64,000 bases of DNA from CAZRWD01 sp964603785. Its GTDB lineage: Bacteria > Fermentibacterota > Fermentibacteria > Fermentibacterales > Fermentibacteraceae. The translations under genes were made by a program, and so were the position numbers. Positions 24,068-31,932 of this stretch are shown piece after piece (position 1 is the first letter of the stretch; each line of letters begins with the position of its first letter). The DNA lies in assembly GCA_964603785.1 (NCBI GenBank), contig CAZRWD010000004.1, positions 62,001-126,000 of the forward strand. Direction: 5' to 3'. The notes under the pieces are model-generated. The model did no database searches and had not been told where the DNA came from. It worked only from the letters and a program-made list of their open reading frames with translations.

Positions 24068-24919
24068 TCACCCCCCGAGCTTCTCGAGGAGCCCGTCGAG
24101 CTCCTCGAGCGAGGAGTACTCTATCTCCACGCGGCCGTGGCCCCCGCCGTCCCTGATGCGCACCCTCAGGCCCAGGAAGCTCGTCAGCCTCTCCTCGAGG
24201 CTGCGCTTCTCCGGAGTGTCATGGCGGGTCTGACGCCGTCCGTTCCTCCTGCCCCTCGAGGTGCGTCTGGCATAGTCCTCGAGCTGGCGGACGCTCATCC
24301 TTCCGGAGGAGGCCATCCTTGCGGCCCTGGTCCTGGCCGGCCCTCCCGCTATGGAGAGGAGCGCCCTCCCGTGGCCCATGGAGAGGTCCCCCTCCCGGAG
24401 CATCGCCTTCACCTCCTCGGGAAGCTCGAGCAGCCTGATGAAGTTGGACACGGTCGACCTGTCCAGCCCCGTCTGGCGGCCCATCTCCTCCTGCGTCAGC
24501 GAGAAGGTGGTCGAGAGCATGCTGAAGGCCTCGGCCTTCTCGATGGGACCCAGGTCCTGTCTCTGGATGTTCTCCACGAGGGCGAGGGCCAGCATCTGGG
24601 AGTCGGTCGCCTCCCTGATGACGGCGGGAACCTCGACGAGCCCCGCCATCCGCGCCGCGCGAAGCCTTCTCTCGCCCGCCACGAGATCGAATCGCATGTC
24701 GCGCCGGCGCAGGACGAGGGGCTGCAGTATCCCCTGCTCCCTGATGGAGTCGGCGAGCGAGGCCAGATCCCTCTCGTTCCAGGTTCTCCTGGGCTGGAAG
24801 GGGTTCGGGTCGATCCTGTCGATCCGGACCATGGCTATCTGCCCCGGAGAGGGGGCGGCGAGATCCGGAAGCAGGGCCTGGAGCCCCCTCCCGAGCGCCT
24901 TCCTGGCCTCGGCGCTCAT
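24068..24919 (-). CDS. parB: Chromosome partitioning protein ParB/Spo0J
   Basis: 283 residues. The start is set by the ATGA overlap with parA and by typical ParB opening (EARKALGRGLQALLPDL). The CTP-binding ParB domain has PNPFQPRRTW, LADSIREQGILQPLVLRR and FDLVAGERRLRAARMAGL. ENIQRQDLGPIEKAEAF precedes the HTH (SLTQEEMGRQTGLDRSTVSNFIRLLELP), and a C-terminal dimerisation region (about 245-283) ends the chain. ParB loads on parS sites, which are present nearby in rsmG and mnmG. Confidence 0.95.
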   Translation of the reverse strand: MSAEARKALGRGLQALLPDLAAPSPGQIAMVRIDRIDPNPFQPRRTWNERDLASLADSIREQGILQPLVLRRRDMRFDLVAGERRLRAARMAGLVEVPAVIREATDSQMLALALVENIQRQDLGPIEKAEAFSMLSTTFSLTQEEMGRQTGLDRSTVSNFIRLLELPEEVKAMLREGDLSMGHGRALLSIAGGPARTRAARMASSGRMSVRQLEDYARRTSRGRRNGRRQTRHDTPEKRSLEERLTSFLGLRVRIRDGGGHGRVEIEYSSLEELDGLLEKLGG

Positions 24920-25674
24920 CTGGAGAGAATCTCCTCGGCCAGCAGGAGGTAGCTGCGCGCCCCCTGGGACTCGGCGTCGTAGTGGAGGGCCGGGCGGCCG
25001 TAGCTGGGGGCCTCGCTGAGCTTGACGTTCCTGGGGATCCGGGTGCGCATCAGCATCCCGCCCAGGTTTCCCTCCGCATCGGCCTCCACCTCGCGTCCGA
25101 GCTTGAGGCGCCTGTCGTACATGGTCAGGAGAACCCCCTCCACTTCGAGTCCGGGATTCCATAGCTGCTTCACGCGGCGGATCGTGTCAAGGAGGTGGCT
25201 GAGGCCCTCGAGGGCGTAGTATTCGCTCTGGAGCGTCACCAGGACGGTGTCGGCGGCCACCAGGGCGTTGAGGGTCAGGAGCCCGAGGGATGGAGGGCAG
25301 TCGATGAGGACGAAATCGAACCGGTCAAGCGCTGCGGCGCCGAGCTTCCGCGAGAGGTACCCCTCCCTGCCCGGCATGGTCGCCAGCTCGATCTCGAGGC
25401 CGGCCAGGTCCCTCGAGCCGGGTATGAGCCAGACCCCGTCGAACCCGGTCCGCATAGACGCCTCGTCGGGTGTGCACGTCCCCGCGAGGAGGGAGTAGAC
25501 GTTGTCCCCCCGCCCCTGGTCGACCCCCAGGCCGCTCGTGGCATTGGCCTGAGGATCCATGTCGACGACGAGCACTTCCCTGTCGAATGCTGCGAGGCTG
25601 GCTGCCAGGTTCACGACGGTGGTGGTCTTTCCCACCCCGCCCTTCTGGTTGGCAACGGAGATCCTGCGGACCAT
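24916..25674 (-). CDS. parA: Chromosome partitioning ATPase ParA/Soj
   Basis: 252 residues. Deviant Walker A motif NQKGGVGKTTTVVNLAASLA (about 9-28), Walker A' VLVVDMDPQANATSGLG, Walker B FVLIDCPPSLGLLTLNAL, and PRNVKLSEAPSYGRPALHYD at the end. Normal length for a chromosomal Soj-type ParA without an N-terminal DNA-binding domain. Lies 20 bases downstream of rsmG and overlaps parB by four bases. Confidence 0.96.
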   Translation of the reverse strand: MVRRISVANQKGGVGKTTTVVNLAASLAAFDREVLVVDMDPQANATSGLGVDQGRGDNVYSLLAGTCTPDEASMRTGFDGVWLIPGSRDLAGLEIELATMPGREGYLSRKLGAAALDRFDFVLIDCPPSLGLLTLNALVAADTVLVTLQSEYYALEGLSHLLDTIRRVKQLWNPGLEVEGVLLTMYDRRLKLGREVEADAEGNLGGMLMRTRIPRNVKLSEAPSYGRPALHYDAESQGARSYLLLAEEILSR

Positions 25675-25694
25675 CGGGCGGCTCCTTCGGGCGG

Positions 25695-26339
25695 CTACCG
25701 GCGCAGGCCGGCTGAAACGGGAATGCGATACTGCGAAAGAACGCCGGGGCGGTCAAGCGGAGGACACGGGAGGACGAGCGTCCTCTCGGGCCCGGGCTGC
25801 GCCCCTCCGCCCGGATCGTCCCTCGTCACGAGGATCCCGGACGCCCCGACTCGCGACAGGATGCAGAGCATCTCCGGCGCGGGCCGCACCGCCCGTGCTG
25901 TGTACTGCGCCTCGAGGGGAACCATGTCCTCGATCCTCCCCCGGAGGACTCTCGCGCGGCAGGACGGGAGCCGCTCCAGGGCGTACTCCAGGAACAGGTA
26001 CCTCGCCCGCCTGGCCTCCACCATCACCACGTCGAAGCCGAGGAGTGCGAGGACCATGCCCGGGAATCCCGCTCCGGAGCCCACGTCCACGACCGGCCGG
26101 TCCCTGTCGAGCAGGAGTGCGTAGGACGCAGACTCCATCACGTGCCTCGTCCATATCCTGCCGGCCTCTCCGGGCCCTACGAGATTGACCCTTCGGTTCC
26201 TCTCCAGGACCATGGCGGCGAAGCGGGATGCACCCTCCTCGAAGCCTGGGGGGACGGCCAGCCCGGGGATCACGACGGCCGCCCACTCCGCCGCAGGTGG
26301 TTCAGGCTGATGTTCCACGTGGAACCGCTCTCGAAGCAT
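25695..26339 (-). CDS. rsmG: 16S rRNA (guanine527-N7)-methyltransferase
   Basis: 214 residues. GidB/RsmG features: ERNRRVNLVGPGEAGRIWTRHVMES, the SAM-binding VVDVGSGAGFPGMVLALLG and VMVEARRARYLFLEYAL. The remaining C-terminal half is less conserved (ILSRVGASGILVTRDD). The start at 26339 overlaps mnmG by 38 bases and the second to fifth codons after it encode part of a parS-like site (FHVEH). The mnmG-rsmG-parA-parB order is the classical origin arrangement. Confidence 0.9.
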   Translation of the reverse strand: MLRERFHVEHQPEPPAAEWAAVVIPGLAVPPGFEEGASRFAAMVLERNRRVNLVGPGEAGRIWTRHVMESASYALLLDRDRPVVDVGSGAGFPGMVLALLGFDVVMVEARRARYLFLEYALERLPSCRARVLRGRIEDMVPLEAQYTARAVRPAPEMLCILSRVGASGILVTRDDPGGGAQPGPERTLVLPCPPLDRPGVLSQYRIPVSAGLRR

Positions 26340-28116
26340 GCACCAGCAGGGCGTCCAGGTCGGGCGGCCTCACGAACGGCAGGCGGGCGGCCTCGGCAAG
26401 CGTCGCGGGCCTCGCCAGCTCGAGGCCCTCCCTCGCCTCGATGCTCACGCTCTCCAGCGTCATGAAGGACGCGATGCCCTCCAGGCTGACTCCCGACATC
26501 CTGTCGATCTCGGCGAGCCTTCTCCTCGCGCGTGCGACATAGCCGCCGTACCTCTCGTCGAGGGCGGCGGTCCCGAGCACCTGCCTGTCGAAACCAGCCA
26601 GCCCGTCCATCGACGCCAGCGAATCGACGTCGAAGCCGGGCCTGCGGCAGAGCTCGGCGAGCGATCTCCCCCCGGTCCTGATCCCGGTGAGCATCCTCCG
26701 CGCCCTTCCGTACTCCTCCTCCATGGCCGCGATCCTCTCCGCGTCCCCCGGGCGGGCAATGCCGGCCGACACGGCCACCGGCATCATGCGGAGGGCGGCG
26801 TTGTCCTGCCTTATGTGCAGCCGGTTCTCCGCCCTCGACGAGAAGAGCCTGTACGGTTCCGTCAGCCCGCCCCTTGCGAGGTCGTCTATCATCACCCCTG
26901 CGAAGCTCTCCTCGCGCCGCAGTGCGAGCGGTTCGACGCCCAGCGCTGATGCGGCCGCGTTCCTTCCCGCGATGATCCCGAGGGCCGCCGCCTCCTCGTA
27001 TCCCGACGTCCCGCAGATCTGACCCGCCAGAAGGAGGTTCGGCATCGTCCGGCATCTCAGGCAGCCGTCGTACTCCTCCCCCGGTATCCAGGCGTACTCG
27101 ACTGCGTATCCCCAGGACACCACCACGGCCCGCGAGCAACCGGGCAGCGCCCTTATCATCTCCTCCTGAGCGGGTCTGGGAAGGCTCGTGGACATGCCGC
27201 TCACATACACCGTCCGCGCTCCCCGCCCCATCGGCTCGATGAAGACGGGGTGCTCCTCCCTGCCGGGAAACCTCACGGCCTTGTCCTCGAAGCTGGGGCA
27301 GTACCTCGGCCCCCTTCCCGCGATGGCACCCCCGAACAGGGGCGATTCGCCGAGGTTACGCCTAGCCGCATCGATCGACCCGGGCCCGGCCTTCAGGGCG
27401 TGGCATGCCACGCGAGCGCCGGCCTCCCCGCGGGACCTGGTGGAGAAGAGCCATCCGGGTCCGTCCTCTGCCTGCAGGTCCATCCCGTCGGAATCCAGGG
27501 AGGAGGCGAGGAGCCTCGGCGGCGTGCCGGTCTTGAAGCGTTCCACGTGGAACCCCAGCCCCTCCAGGCATTCGAGGAGCCTGTCGGACGAGAGGTCCCC
27601 GGCCCGGCCCCCCCTCCATCGCTCCCTTCCCCTGAAGAGCCTGCCTCCGAGGAAGGTACCGGCGGCCAGAACCAGGGCTTCGCAGACTATCCTGCGCCCG
27701 TCGGCGGTCTCGACCGCTTCTATCCGCCCCGACCGTGTCTCCAGCGAAACCGCCTCGGCCTCGACGACCTCCACCCCGGCCTCCGCCAGCGCCCTGCGGG
27801 CGTTCTCCCTGTAAGAGACCGCATCGCACTGGACCCTCGGTCCCCTCACGGCCGGCCCGCGTGACGAGTTGAGCATCCGGAACTGCACCGCGCTCGCGTC
27901 CGCGAGTTCGCCCATCACGCCTCCGAGGGCGTCTATCTCCCGGACCAGGGTTCCCTTGGCAACACCCCCGACCGCCGGGTTGCAGGACAGCTCGCCTATC
28001 CGCGACCTGTCGAGGGTGATCATCACCGCGCGGGCTCCCATCCTCGCGGAGGCGCATGCAGCCTCGATCCCTGCGTGCCCTCCCCCTATCACGGCGACCG
28101 ACGGCCCGGTCCTCAC
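26302..28116 (-). CDS. mnmG: tRNA uridine 5-carboxymethylaminomethyl modification enzyme, FAD subunit
   Basis: 604 residues. The GTG start (28116) overlaps the mnmE stop (GTGA). FAD-binding SVAVIGGGHAGIEAACASARMG at the N-terminus, SCNPAVGGVAKGTLVREIDALGG, AGTFLGGRLF, GLGFHVERFKTGTPPRL, and RLFSSRAENRLHIRQDNA are all MnmG signatures. The C-terminal helical part (SLEGIASFMTLESVSIEAREGLELARPATLAEAARL) is complete. With MnmE it forms the complex that modifies U34 of tRNAs. Confidence 0.95.
   Translation of the reverse strand: MRTGPSVAVIGGGHAGIEAACASARMGARAVMITLDRSRIGELSCNPAVGGVAKGTLVREIDALGGVMGELADASAVQFRMLNSSRGPAVRGPRVQCDAVSYRENARRALAEAGVEVVEAEAVSLETRSGRIEAVETADGRRIVCEALVLAAGTFLGGRLFRGRERWRGGRAGDLSSDRLLECLEGLGFHVERFKTGTPPRLLASSLDSDGMDLQAEDGPGWLFSTRSRGEAGARVACHALKAGPGSIDAARRNLGESPLFGGAIAGRGPRYCPSFEDKAVRFPGREEHPVFIEPMGRGARTVYVSGMSTSLPRPAQEEMIRALPGCSRAVVVSWGYAVEYAWIPGEEYDGCLRCRTMPNLLLAGQICGTSGYEEAAALGIIAGRNAAASALGVEPLALRREESFAGVMIDDLARGGLTEPYRLFSSRAENRLHIRQDNAALRMMPVAVSAGIARPGDAERIAAMEEEYGRARRMLTGIRTGGRSLAELCRRPGFDVDSLASMDGLAGFDRQVLGTAALDERYGGYVARARRRLAEIDRMSGVSLEGIASFMTLESVSIEAREGLELARPATLAEAARLPFVRPPDLDALLVHASRAVPRGTSA
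26311..26326. other. parS-like centromere site in rsmG/mnmG overlap
   Basis: TGTTCCACGTGGAACC matches the parS palindrome (TGTTNCACGTGNAACA) at 15 of 16 positions. It lies in the 3' end of mnmG and the 5' end of rsmG, immediately upstream of parAB, where chromosomal parS sites typically occur. Confidence 0.85.
27540..27553. other. Second parS-like site, inside mnmG
   Basis: GTTCCACGTGGAAC is a perfect 14-base palindrome with the parS core; the outermost positions of the 16-mer differ from consensus. It encodes FHVER of MnmG, a conserved protein segment, so coding constraint alone could explain part of it, but the exact palindrome matches the first site. Confidence 0.7.
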
Positions 28117-29342
28117 TTTCCCACGCACATCCTTCCCAGGGCTCTCTCCACGGCAGGCCCGAGGGGACCCGCGGCATCGAATCCCGATTCCAGGAGCGCC
28201 GCCGCCTCCTCCAGCATCGCCGCACAGAGCGCGGCATCGCAGAGATCCAGGGCTTCCGCGGCCCGGGCCGTCATCGAGGCGACCGCGGATGCCCACGACG
28301 AGGCGAGGGCGTCGGGCGCAGCCCGGGCCAGCTCGTCGGAGAGGATGTCCATCCCCATGCCGGTGACAGCGCTCAGACACGGGTCCGGGCCCCCCGACTC
28401 GTCGCACCTGCTCGAGAACACCAGCACCAGCCCGACGGCCGCCGAGAGAGCTTCCGGGACCGGTGCGGCACCGCCCGGGCTGAGCCATACGGCCAGATCC
28501 GAGGGACCCATCATGGACAGCGAGAGGGCGAGCGCTTCGGCATCCTCGTCACCGCCACCGAATCCAGCGGTGTCGTGGATCAGGTATTCGCGCCCGTCCA
28601 TCCCGACCAGCGTCGAGGCTCCGTCCCTGGTGGTTCCCGGTGACGATTTCACAAGGGCGATGTCCTTGCCTGCCAGCTTGTTGAAGAGGGTGGACTTGCC
28701 CGCGTTCACAACCCCGGTTATGAAGACGCGGAGCGGTCCCTCCGCGGCATGTGACGCGTCGAGCAGCCTTCCGGCGGCCTCTGCCGCCCTCCGGACGGCC
28801 TCCCCGGTCGCCTCCCGCCTCCCTGCCAGCGCCTCCTCGCCGAACTCGATGCAGGCCTCCACCTCCTCCCTGGCCTCCCCCAGGGCCGAGGCGGCCTCCG
28901 ACGCCAGGCGTCCTAGAGCGGTCTCGTCACGGGACCCGGAGGTTCCCCAGAGTGAGGAGAGGGAGATGACGTCGAGCGGTGACAGCCGTCCCGAGAGCAG
29001 GGCCCTGCGGGTGAACTCCCCCGGCCCGGCCCTTCTCGCGCCCCCGGCGAGGAGCGCCTCCATGACGGCGCCGGTGACTGCCGTGGAGCCGTGGCAGATG
29101 AGCTCGACCATCTCCTCGCCGGTGTAGCTGGCCTTCCGCGGCCATGAGAGGACGACCGTCGAGACGCGCGGCATCCCCTCCGGAAGGGTGCAGACGTGCC
29201 TCCTCATGCCCTCGAGCCTGCCGGCGGGCAGGGAGAGGACCGTCTCCACGAGGGAGCAGCAGCCGTCTCCCGTCAGGCGTATGACGGCCAGCGCGCCTCC
29301 GGGCGGCGTGGCGAGGGCGGCGGGGATGTCGCCGTGGATCAA
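28113..29342 (-). CDS. mnmE: tRNA modification GTPase MnmE
   Basis: 409 residues from a TTG (29342) overlapping the yidC stop (TTGA). N-terminal formyl-THF-binding domain: DIPAALATPPGGALAVIRLTG and AGPGEFTRRALLSGRL. G domain: G1 GVVNAGKSTLFNKLAG, G2 GTTRD, G3 DTAGFG. It ends with the conserved C-terminal motif as MCVGK (usually FCIGK), whose cysteine is catalytic. Somewhat shorter than the 450-460 residues typical, with a compact central helical domain. Partner of MnmG. Confidence 0.93.
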   Translation of the reverse strand: MIHGDIPAALATPPGGALAVIRLTGDGCCSLVETVLSLPAGRLEGMRRHVCTLPEGMPRVSTVVLSWPRKASYTGEEMVELICHGSTAVTGAVMEALLAGGARRAGPGEFTRRALLSGRLSPLDVISLSSLWGTSGSRDETALGRLASEAASALGEAREEVEACIEFGEEALAGRREATGEAVRRAAEAAGRLLDASHAAEGPLRVFITGVVNAGKSTLFNKLAGKDIALVKSSPGTTRDGASTLVGMDGREYLIHDTAGFGGGDEDAEALALSLSMMGPSDLAVWLSPGGAAPVPEALSAAVGLVLVFSSRCDESGGPDPCLSAVTGMGMDILSDELARAAPDALASSWASAVASMTARAAEALDLCDAALCAAMLEEAAALLESGFDAAGPLGPAVERALGRMCVGK

Positions 29343-30934
29343 CTGCCCCGGAGGCCCCCCGGCGCGGGCTCGCCCCTCCTGACGATCTTCTGCTCGATGA
29401 TCGACAGGATGTTGTTCACGAACCAGTAGAGGGTGAGTCCGGCGGGGAACCTCATGAAGAGCCAGACGAACACGACAGGCATCAGATAGGCCATCCCCTT
29501 CTGCGAGGGGTCCGTCATCGTCAGCCTCTGCTGGTAGAACATCGCCGCGCCCATCAGCAGCGGGAGCAGTCCGATCCCGGACATCCCCAGGATCTTCGTC
29601 CCGAAGGGCAGCAGGATCTCGGGCCTGGACAGGTCCGCTATCCAGAGGACGAACGGGGCTCCCCTCATCTCTACGGCGCTCTCGAGCACCCTGTAGAGGG
29701 CGAAGAACATGGGCATCTGCAGAAGGAGGGGGAGGCACCCGCCGAGGGGATTGACCCCGTGCTCCTTGTACAGCCTGCCCATCTCCTGCCGCAGTCTTGC
29801 GGGATCGCTGGCGTACTTCTTCTGGAGCTCCTGCATCAGGGGCTGCACCCGCTGCATGCTCTTCATGGACCTGGTGCTGTGGTAGGAGAGCGGCCAGAGG
29901 AGTGCCTTCATGACCACGGAGAGGATGACTATCCTCACGCCCCAGTTGCCGATGAACGACAGGACATCCGCCACGAAGAGGTAGATGAGCCTACCGATCC
30001 AGCGTATGAACGGCCAGCCGAAGTCCACCATCGAGTCCGTGCCGCCGCCGAGATCCCGCAGCCTCCCGTACTCGACAGGTCCCGCATATACCCTGGCCGA
30101 GTCGGCGACCATCCAGACCGCGGGCGAGGAATCGCCGTCGGAGGCGAAGGCGTAGCCGTCCACCCGGTCGTCACCCGCTCCCATCAGTATGACCGCGAAA
30201 TACCTCGATCTTGCGGCAACCCACCTGACCCTCCCGAGGGCCCTCTCCTCCTCGAGCGAGCCGGACTTCTCCGAATGGCTCTTCTCCGCGAACCAGGCGG
30301 CGCGGAAGTATCTCGAGGGGTCGGCGTCCTCCTCCGTCACGGGGAGCGCCCCCTCCGAGAGGGAGTAGGAGCCGCAGCCGGCCGCGAGGAACGAGTAGCT
30401 CCCGGGGGAGAAGGAGAATGTCTTGTCGACCCCGCCCGGCCCCGAGAGCGTCAGTCTCGTGGGAGAGTCCACCGTGATGGTGGATGGTCCGTCATAGGAG
30501 TACATGACGGGGCTGCCCGAGTCGTCCAGGGTGGTCAGCCATGGCACGAGCGCTAGGTTCACCGGTCCGGCGTTCTCCTCCGACAGGTCGGGCCATCGGG
30601 AGAGCGACCAGCCGGTGATCGACCCGCCGGCCGTGGAGATCACGGCGTGAACGAGCTCCTCGCCGTCCTCGTCCGGGATGATGACCGTTATGGACATCTC
30701 GGGGACGTCCTCCGAAGAGGGCTCCTCCGGCCCGGCATCCTCCGCAGCCGCCGAATCGGCCGGCGCTTCCGCGACATCCCCCGCAACGTCCGCCGTCTCG
30801 ACGGAATCCGCGGGAGGCGCCTCCGGAACCGTCGCTCCTCCCGTCCTGCCTCCACGGGGTCCGAGGAACCATCCCGCGACGAGGACCAGGGACATCAGCA
30901 CCGCAGCCAGCAGCAGCCTCTGCTGGTCACTCAT
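29339..30934 (-). CDS. yidC: Membrane protein insertase YidC
   Basis: 531 residues from the ATG at 30934 (SDQQRLLLAAVLMSLVLVAGWFLG), which lies after GGAGGTG. Gram-negative-type architecture: N-terminal TM, a Thr/Ala/Glu-rich linker, a large periplasmic beta domain (about 75-330), then the conserved core with five TM segments (WGVRIVILSVVMKALLWPLSYHSTRSMKSM, NPLGGCLPLLLQMPMFFALYRVL, MPVVFVWLFMRFPAGLTLYWFVNNILSIIEQ). It inserts and folds inner-membrane proteins. Overlaps yidD upstream and mnmE downstream. Confidence 0.95.
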   Translation of the reverse strand: MSDQQRLLLAAVLMSLVLVAGWFLGPRGGRTGGATVPEAPPADSVETADVAGDVAEAPADSAAAEDAGPEEPSSEDVPEMSITVIIPDEDGEELVHAVISTAGGSITGWSLSRWPDLSEENAGPVNLALVPWLTTLDDSGSPVMYSYDGPSTITVDSPTRLTLSGPGGVDKTFSFSPGSYSFLAAGCGSYSLSEGALPVTEEDADPSRYFRAAWFAEKSHSEKSGSLEEERALGRVRWVAARSRYFAVILMGAGDDRVDGYAFASDGDSSPAVWMVADSARVYAGPVEYGRLRDLGGGTDSMVDFGWPFIRWIGRLIYLFVADVLSFIGNWGVRIVILSVVMKALLWPLSYHSTRSMKSMQRVQPLMQELQKKYASDPARLRQEMGRLYKEHGVNPLGGCLPLLLQMPMFFALYRVLESAVEMRGAPFVLWIADLSRPEILLPFGTKILGMSGIGLLPLLMGAAMFYQQRLTMTDPSQKGMAYLMPVVFVWLFMRFPAGLTLYWFVNNILSIIEQKIVRRGEPAPGGLRGS

Positions 30935-31328
30935 CTTCCTCGTCACCTCCGGGAACGGGGTCGTGTCCGCCCTTGGAGAACGGGTGGCATCTCAGGAGCC
31001 TTCCGAGAAAGAGGAAGATCCCCCTCGCCAGCCCGAACCTGACGATCGCGGTCCTCCCGTATTCGCTGCAGGTGGGCGTGAATCTGCAGCTGGGAGGCAG
31101 GAGCGGCGACAGGTGTCTCCTGTAGAGGTCTATGAGTCCGACCGCCGCCCTTGCGGCGAGGCCGCTTCCGCGAACCTCGCCAGATCCTGCTCTATCAGGG
31201 ACGCCCGGGCCTCCGAGAGAGCGGGGACGGCCGGCATCACCACCATGTCCATTCCCGCGGGCGGCACGTGGCGCTGTCTCATGCCCTCCCGCACCCTCCT
31301 CCGGAACCTGTTGCGCTCCGTGGCGCAT
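30927..31328 (-). CDS. yidD: Membrane protein insertion efficiency factor YidD (start uncertain)
   Basis: The last ~76 codons are clearly YidD: VGLIDLYRRHLSPLLPPSCRFTPTCSEYGRTAIVRFGLARGIFLFLGRLLRCHPFSKGGHDPVP has the family's three-cysteine pattern and RCHPF-GGHDPVP motif. No ATG, GTG or TTG exists near the expected start (about 31160); the only in-frame start is at 31328, deep inside rnpA, and would add ~55 residues of non-family sequence. A non-standard start or translational coupling with rnpA, whose stop at 31130 lies inside this gene, is likely. The product helps YidC/Sec insertion. Confidence 0.75.
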   Translation of the reverse strand: MRHGAQQVPEEGAGGHETAPRAARGNGHGGDAGRPRSLGGPGVPDRAGSGEVRGSGLAARAAVGLIDLYRRHLSPLLPPSCRFTPTCSEYGRTAIVRFGLARGIFLFLGRLLRCHPFSKGGHDPVPGGDEEDE

Positions 31329-31531
31329 CCGTACCTCCGGGAGACTGAAAACCCCAGGCGGGAGACGCCCAGGGTGTTCATGCGGTACGCGATCTTCAGC
31401 ACGGATCCCCTGAACCGCCTTCCCGTGGACAGAACCGCCTGGAAGGCCCCCCGTCCGGCCAGCCGTCCGGGGCAGGTGGATGCGGCGGGATCAGGGAATG
31501 AGATTCTTCCTGTTCCTGCGTCGCCGGGCAT
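31130..31531 (-). CDS. rnpA: Ribonuclease P protein component
   Basis: 133 residues. RNase P protein signature: RGAFQAVLSTGRRFRGSVLKIAYRMN and RLGFSVSRRYGCATERNRFRRRVREGMR (the RNR-type basic helix), followed by DMVVMPAVPALSEARASLIEQDLARF. The only in-frame start (ATG 31531) lies inside rpmH, so the two genes overlap by 41 bases; the ~20 N-terminal residues encoded there are not conserved. It binds the RNase P RNA to process tRNA precursors. Confidence 0.93.
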   Translation of the reverse strand: MPGDAGTGRISFPDPAASTCPGRLAGRGAFQAVLSTGRRFRGSVLKIAYRMNTLGVSRLGFSVSRRYGCATERNRFRRRVREGMRQRHVPPAGMDMVVMPAVPALSEARASLIEQDLARFAEAASPQGRRSDS

Positions 31532-31625
31532 TGAGGACCTTGCGGCCGTTCCGGCTCGCCATCCTGGCCCTGAATCCGATCTTCCTCGCGCGGGAGATCC
31601 TGCTGGGTCTGTACGTCCTCTTCAT
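31491..31625 (-). CDS. rpmH: 50S ribosomal protein L34
   Basis: 44 residues: MKRTYRPSRISRARKIGF, then RARMASRNGRKVLNARRRRN and RKNLIP, a canonical L34. ATG 31625 is preceded by GGAGAAGGGGAA; stop TGA at 31493-31491. It is the first gene of the leftward origin-side operon (rpmH-rnpA-yidD-yidC-mnmE-mnmG-rsmG-parA-parB). Its 3' end is shared with rnpA in another frame. Confidence 0.97.
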   Translation of the reverse strand: MKRTYRPSRISRARKIGFRARMASRNGRKVLNARRRRNRKNLIP

Positions 31626-31932
31626 TTCCCCTTCTCCATCCGGGTCGCATGGCTCACGCCAGGGATCGTCGAGCTTGACCGGGGGTTCGCGCAGGGCGAA
31701 AATACGAGATGCGCGCCCCGGCAGCGAAGCGGGAAGCTACCCTTCAAATGGGGCTCTGTCAAGACTGTGAGGTGTCCCTGTGCCGGTTTCCCCCCGTTAT
31801 CTACATTGCCTCGGACGGAGAAGCCTGTTGTCGATTCATTGTAATGCGCTGCAAGTGATTGTCGGTCGTGAAACCTGTGGACAACTCTGTGCATAAACTC
31901 TGTCGGGCATCTCTTCCAAGGCCTTAGGACTC
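31626..31932. other. rpmH-dnaA intergenic region, candidate oriC
   Basis: No gene in these 307 bases between divergent rpmH and dnaA. DnaA-box-like 9-mers: TTATCTACA (31797-31805), TGTGGACAA (31876-31884) and TGTGCATAA (31888-31896); the last matches TTATNCACA exactly on the opposite strand and the latter two are spaced 12 bases apart. The stretch 31828-31862 (TGTCGATTCATTGTAATG and following) is locally AT-rich for this GC-rich genome. The region also must hold the promoters of rpmH and dnaA. Confidence 0.7.
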
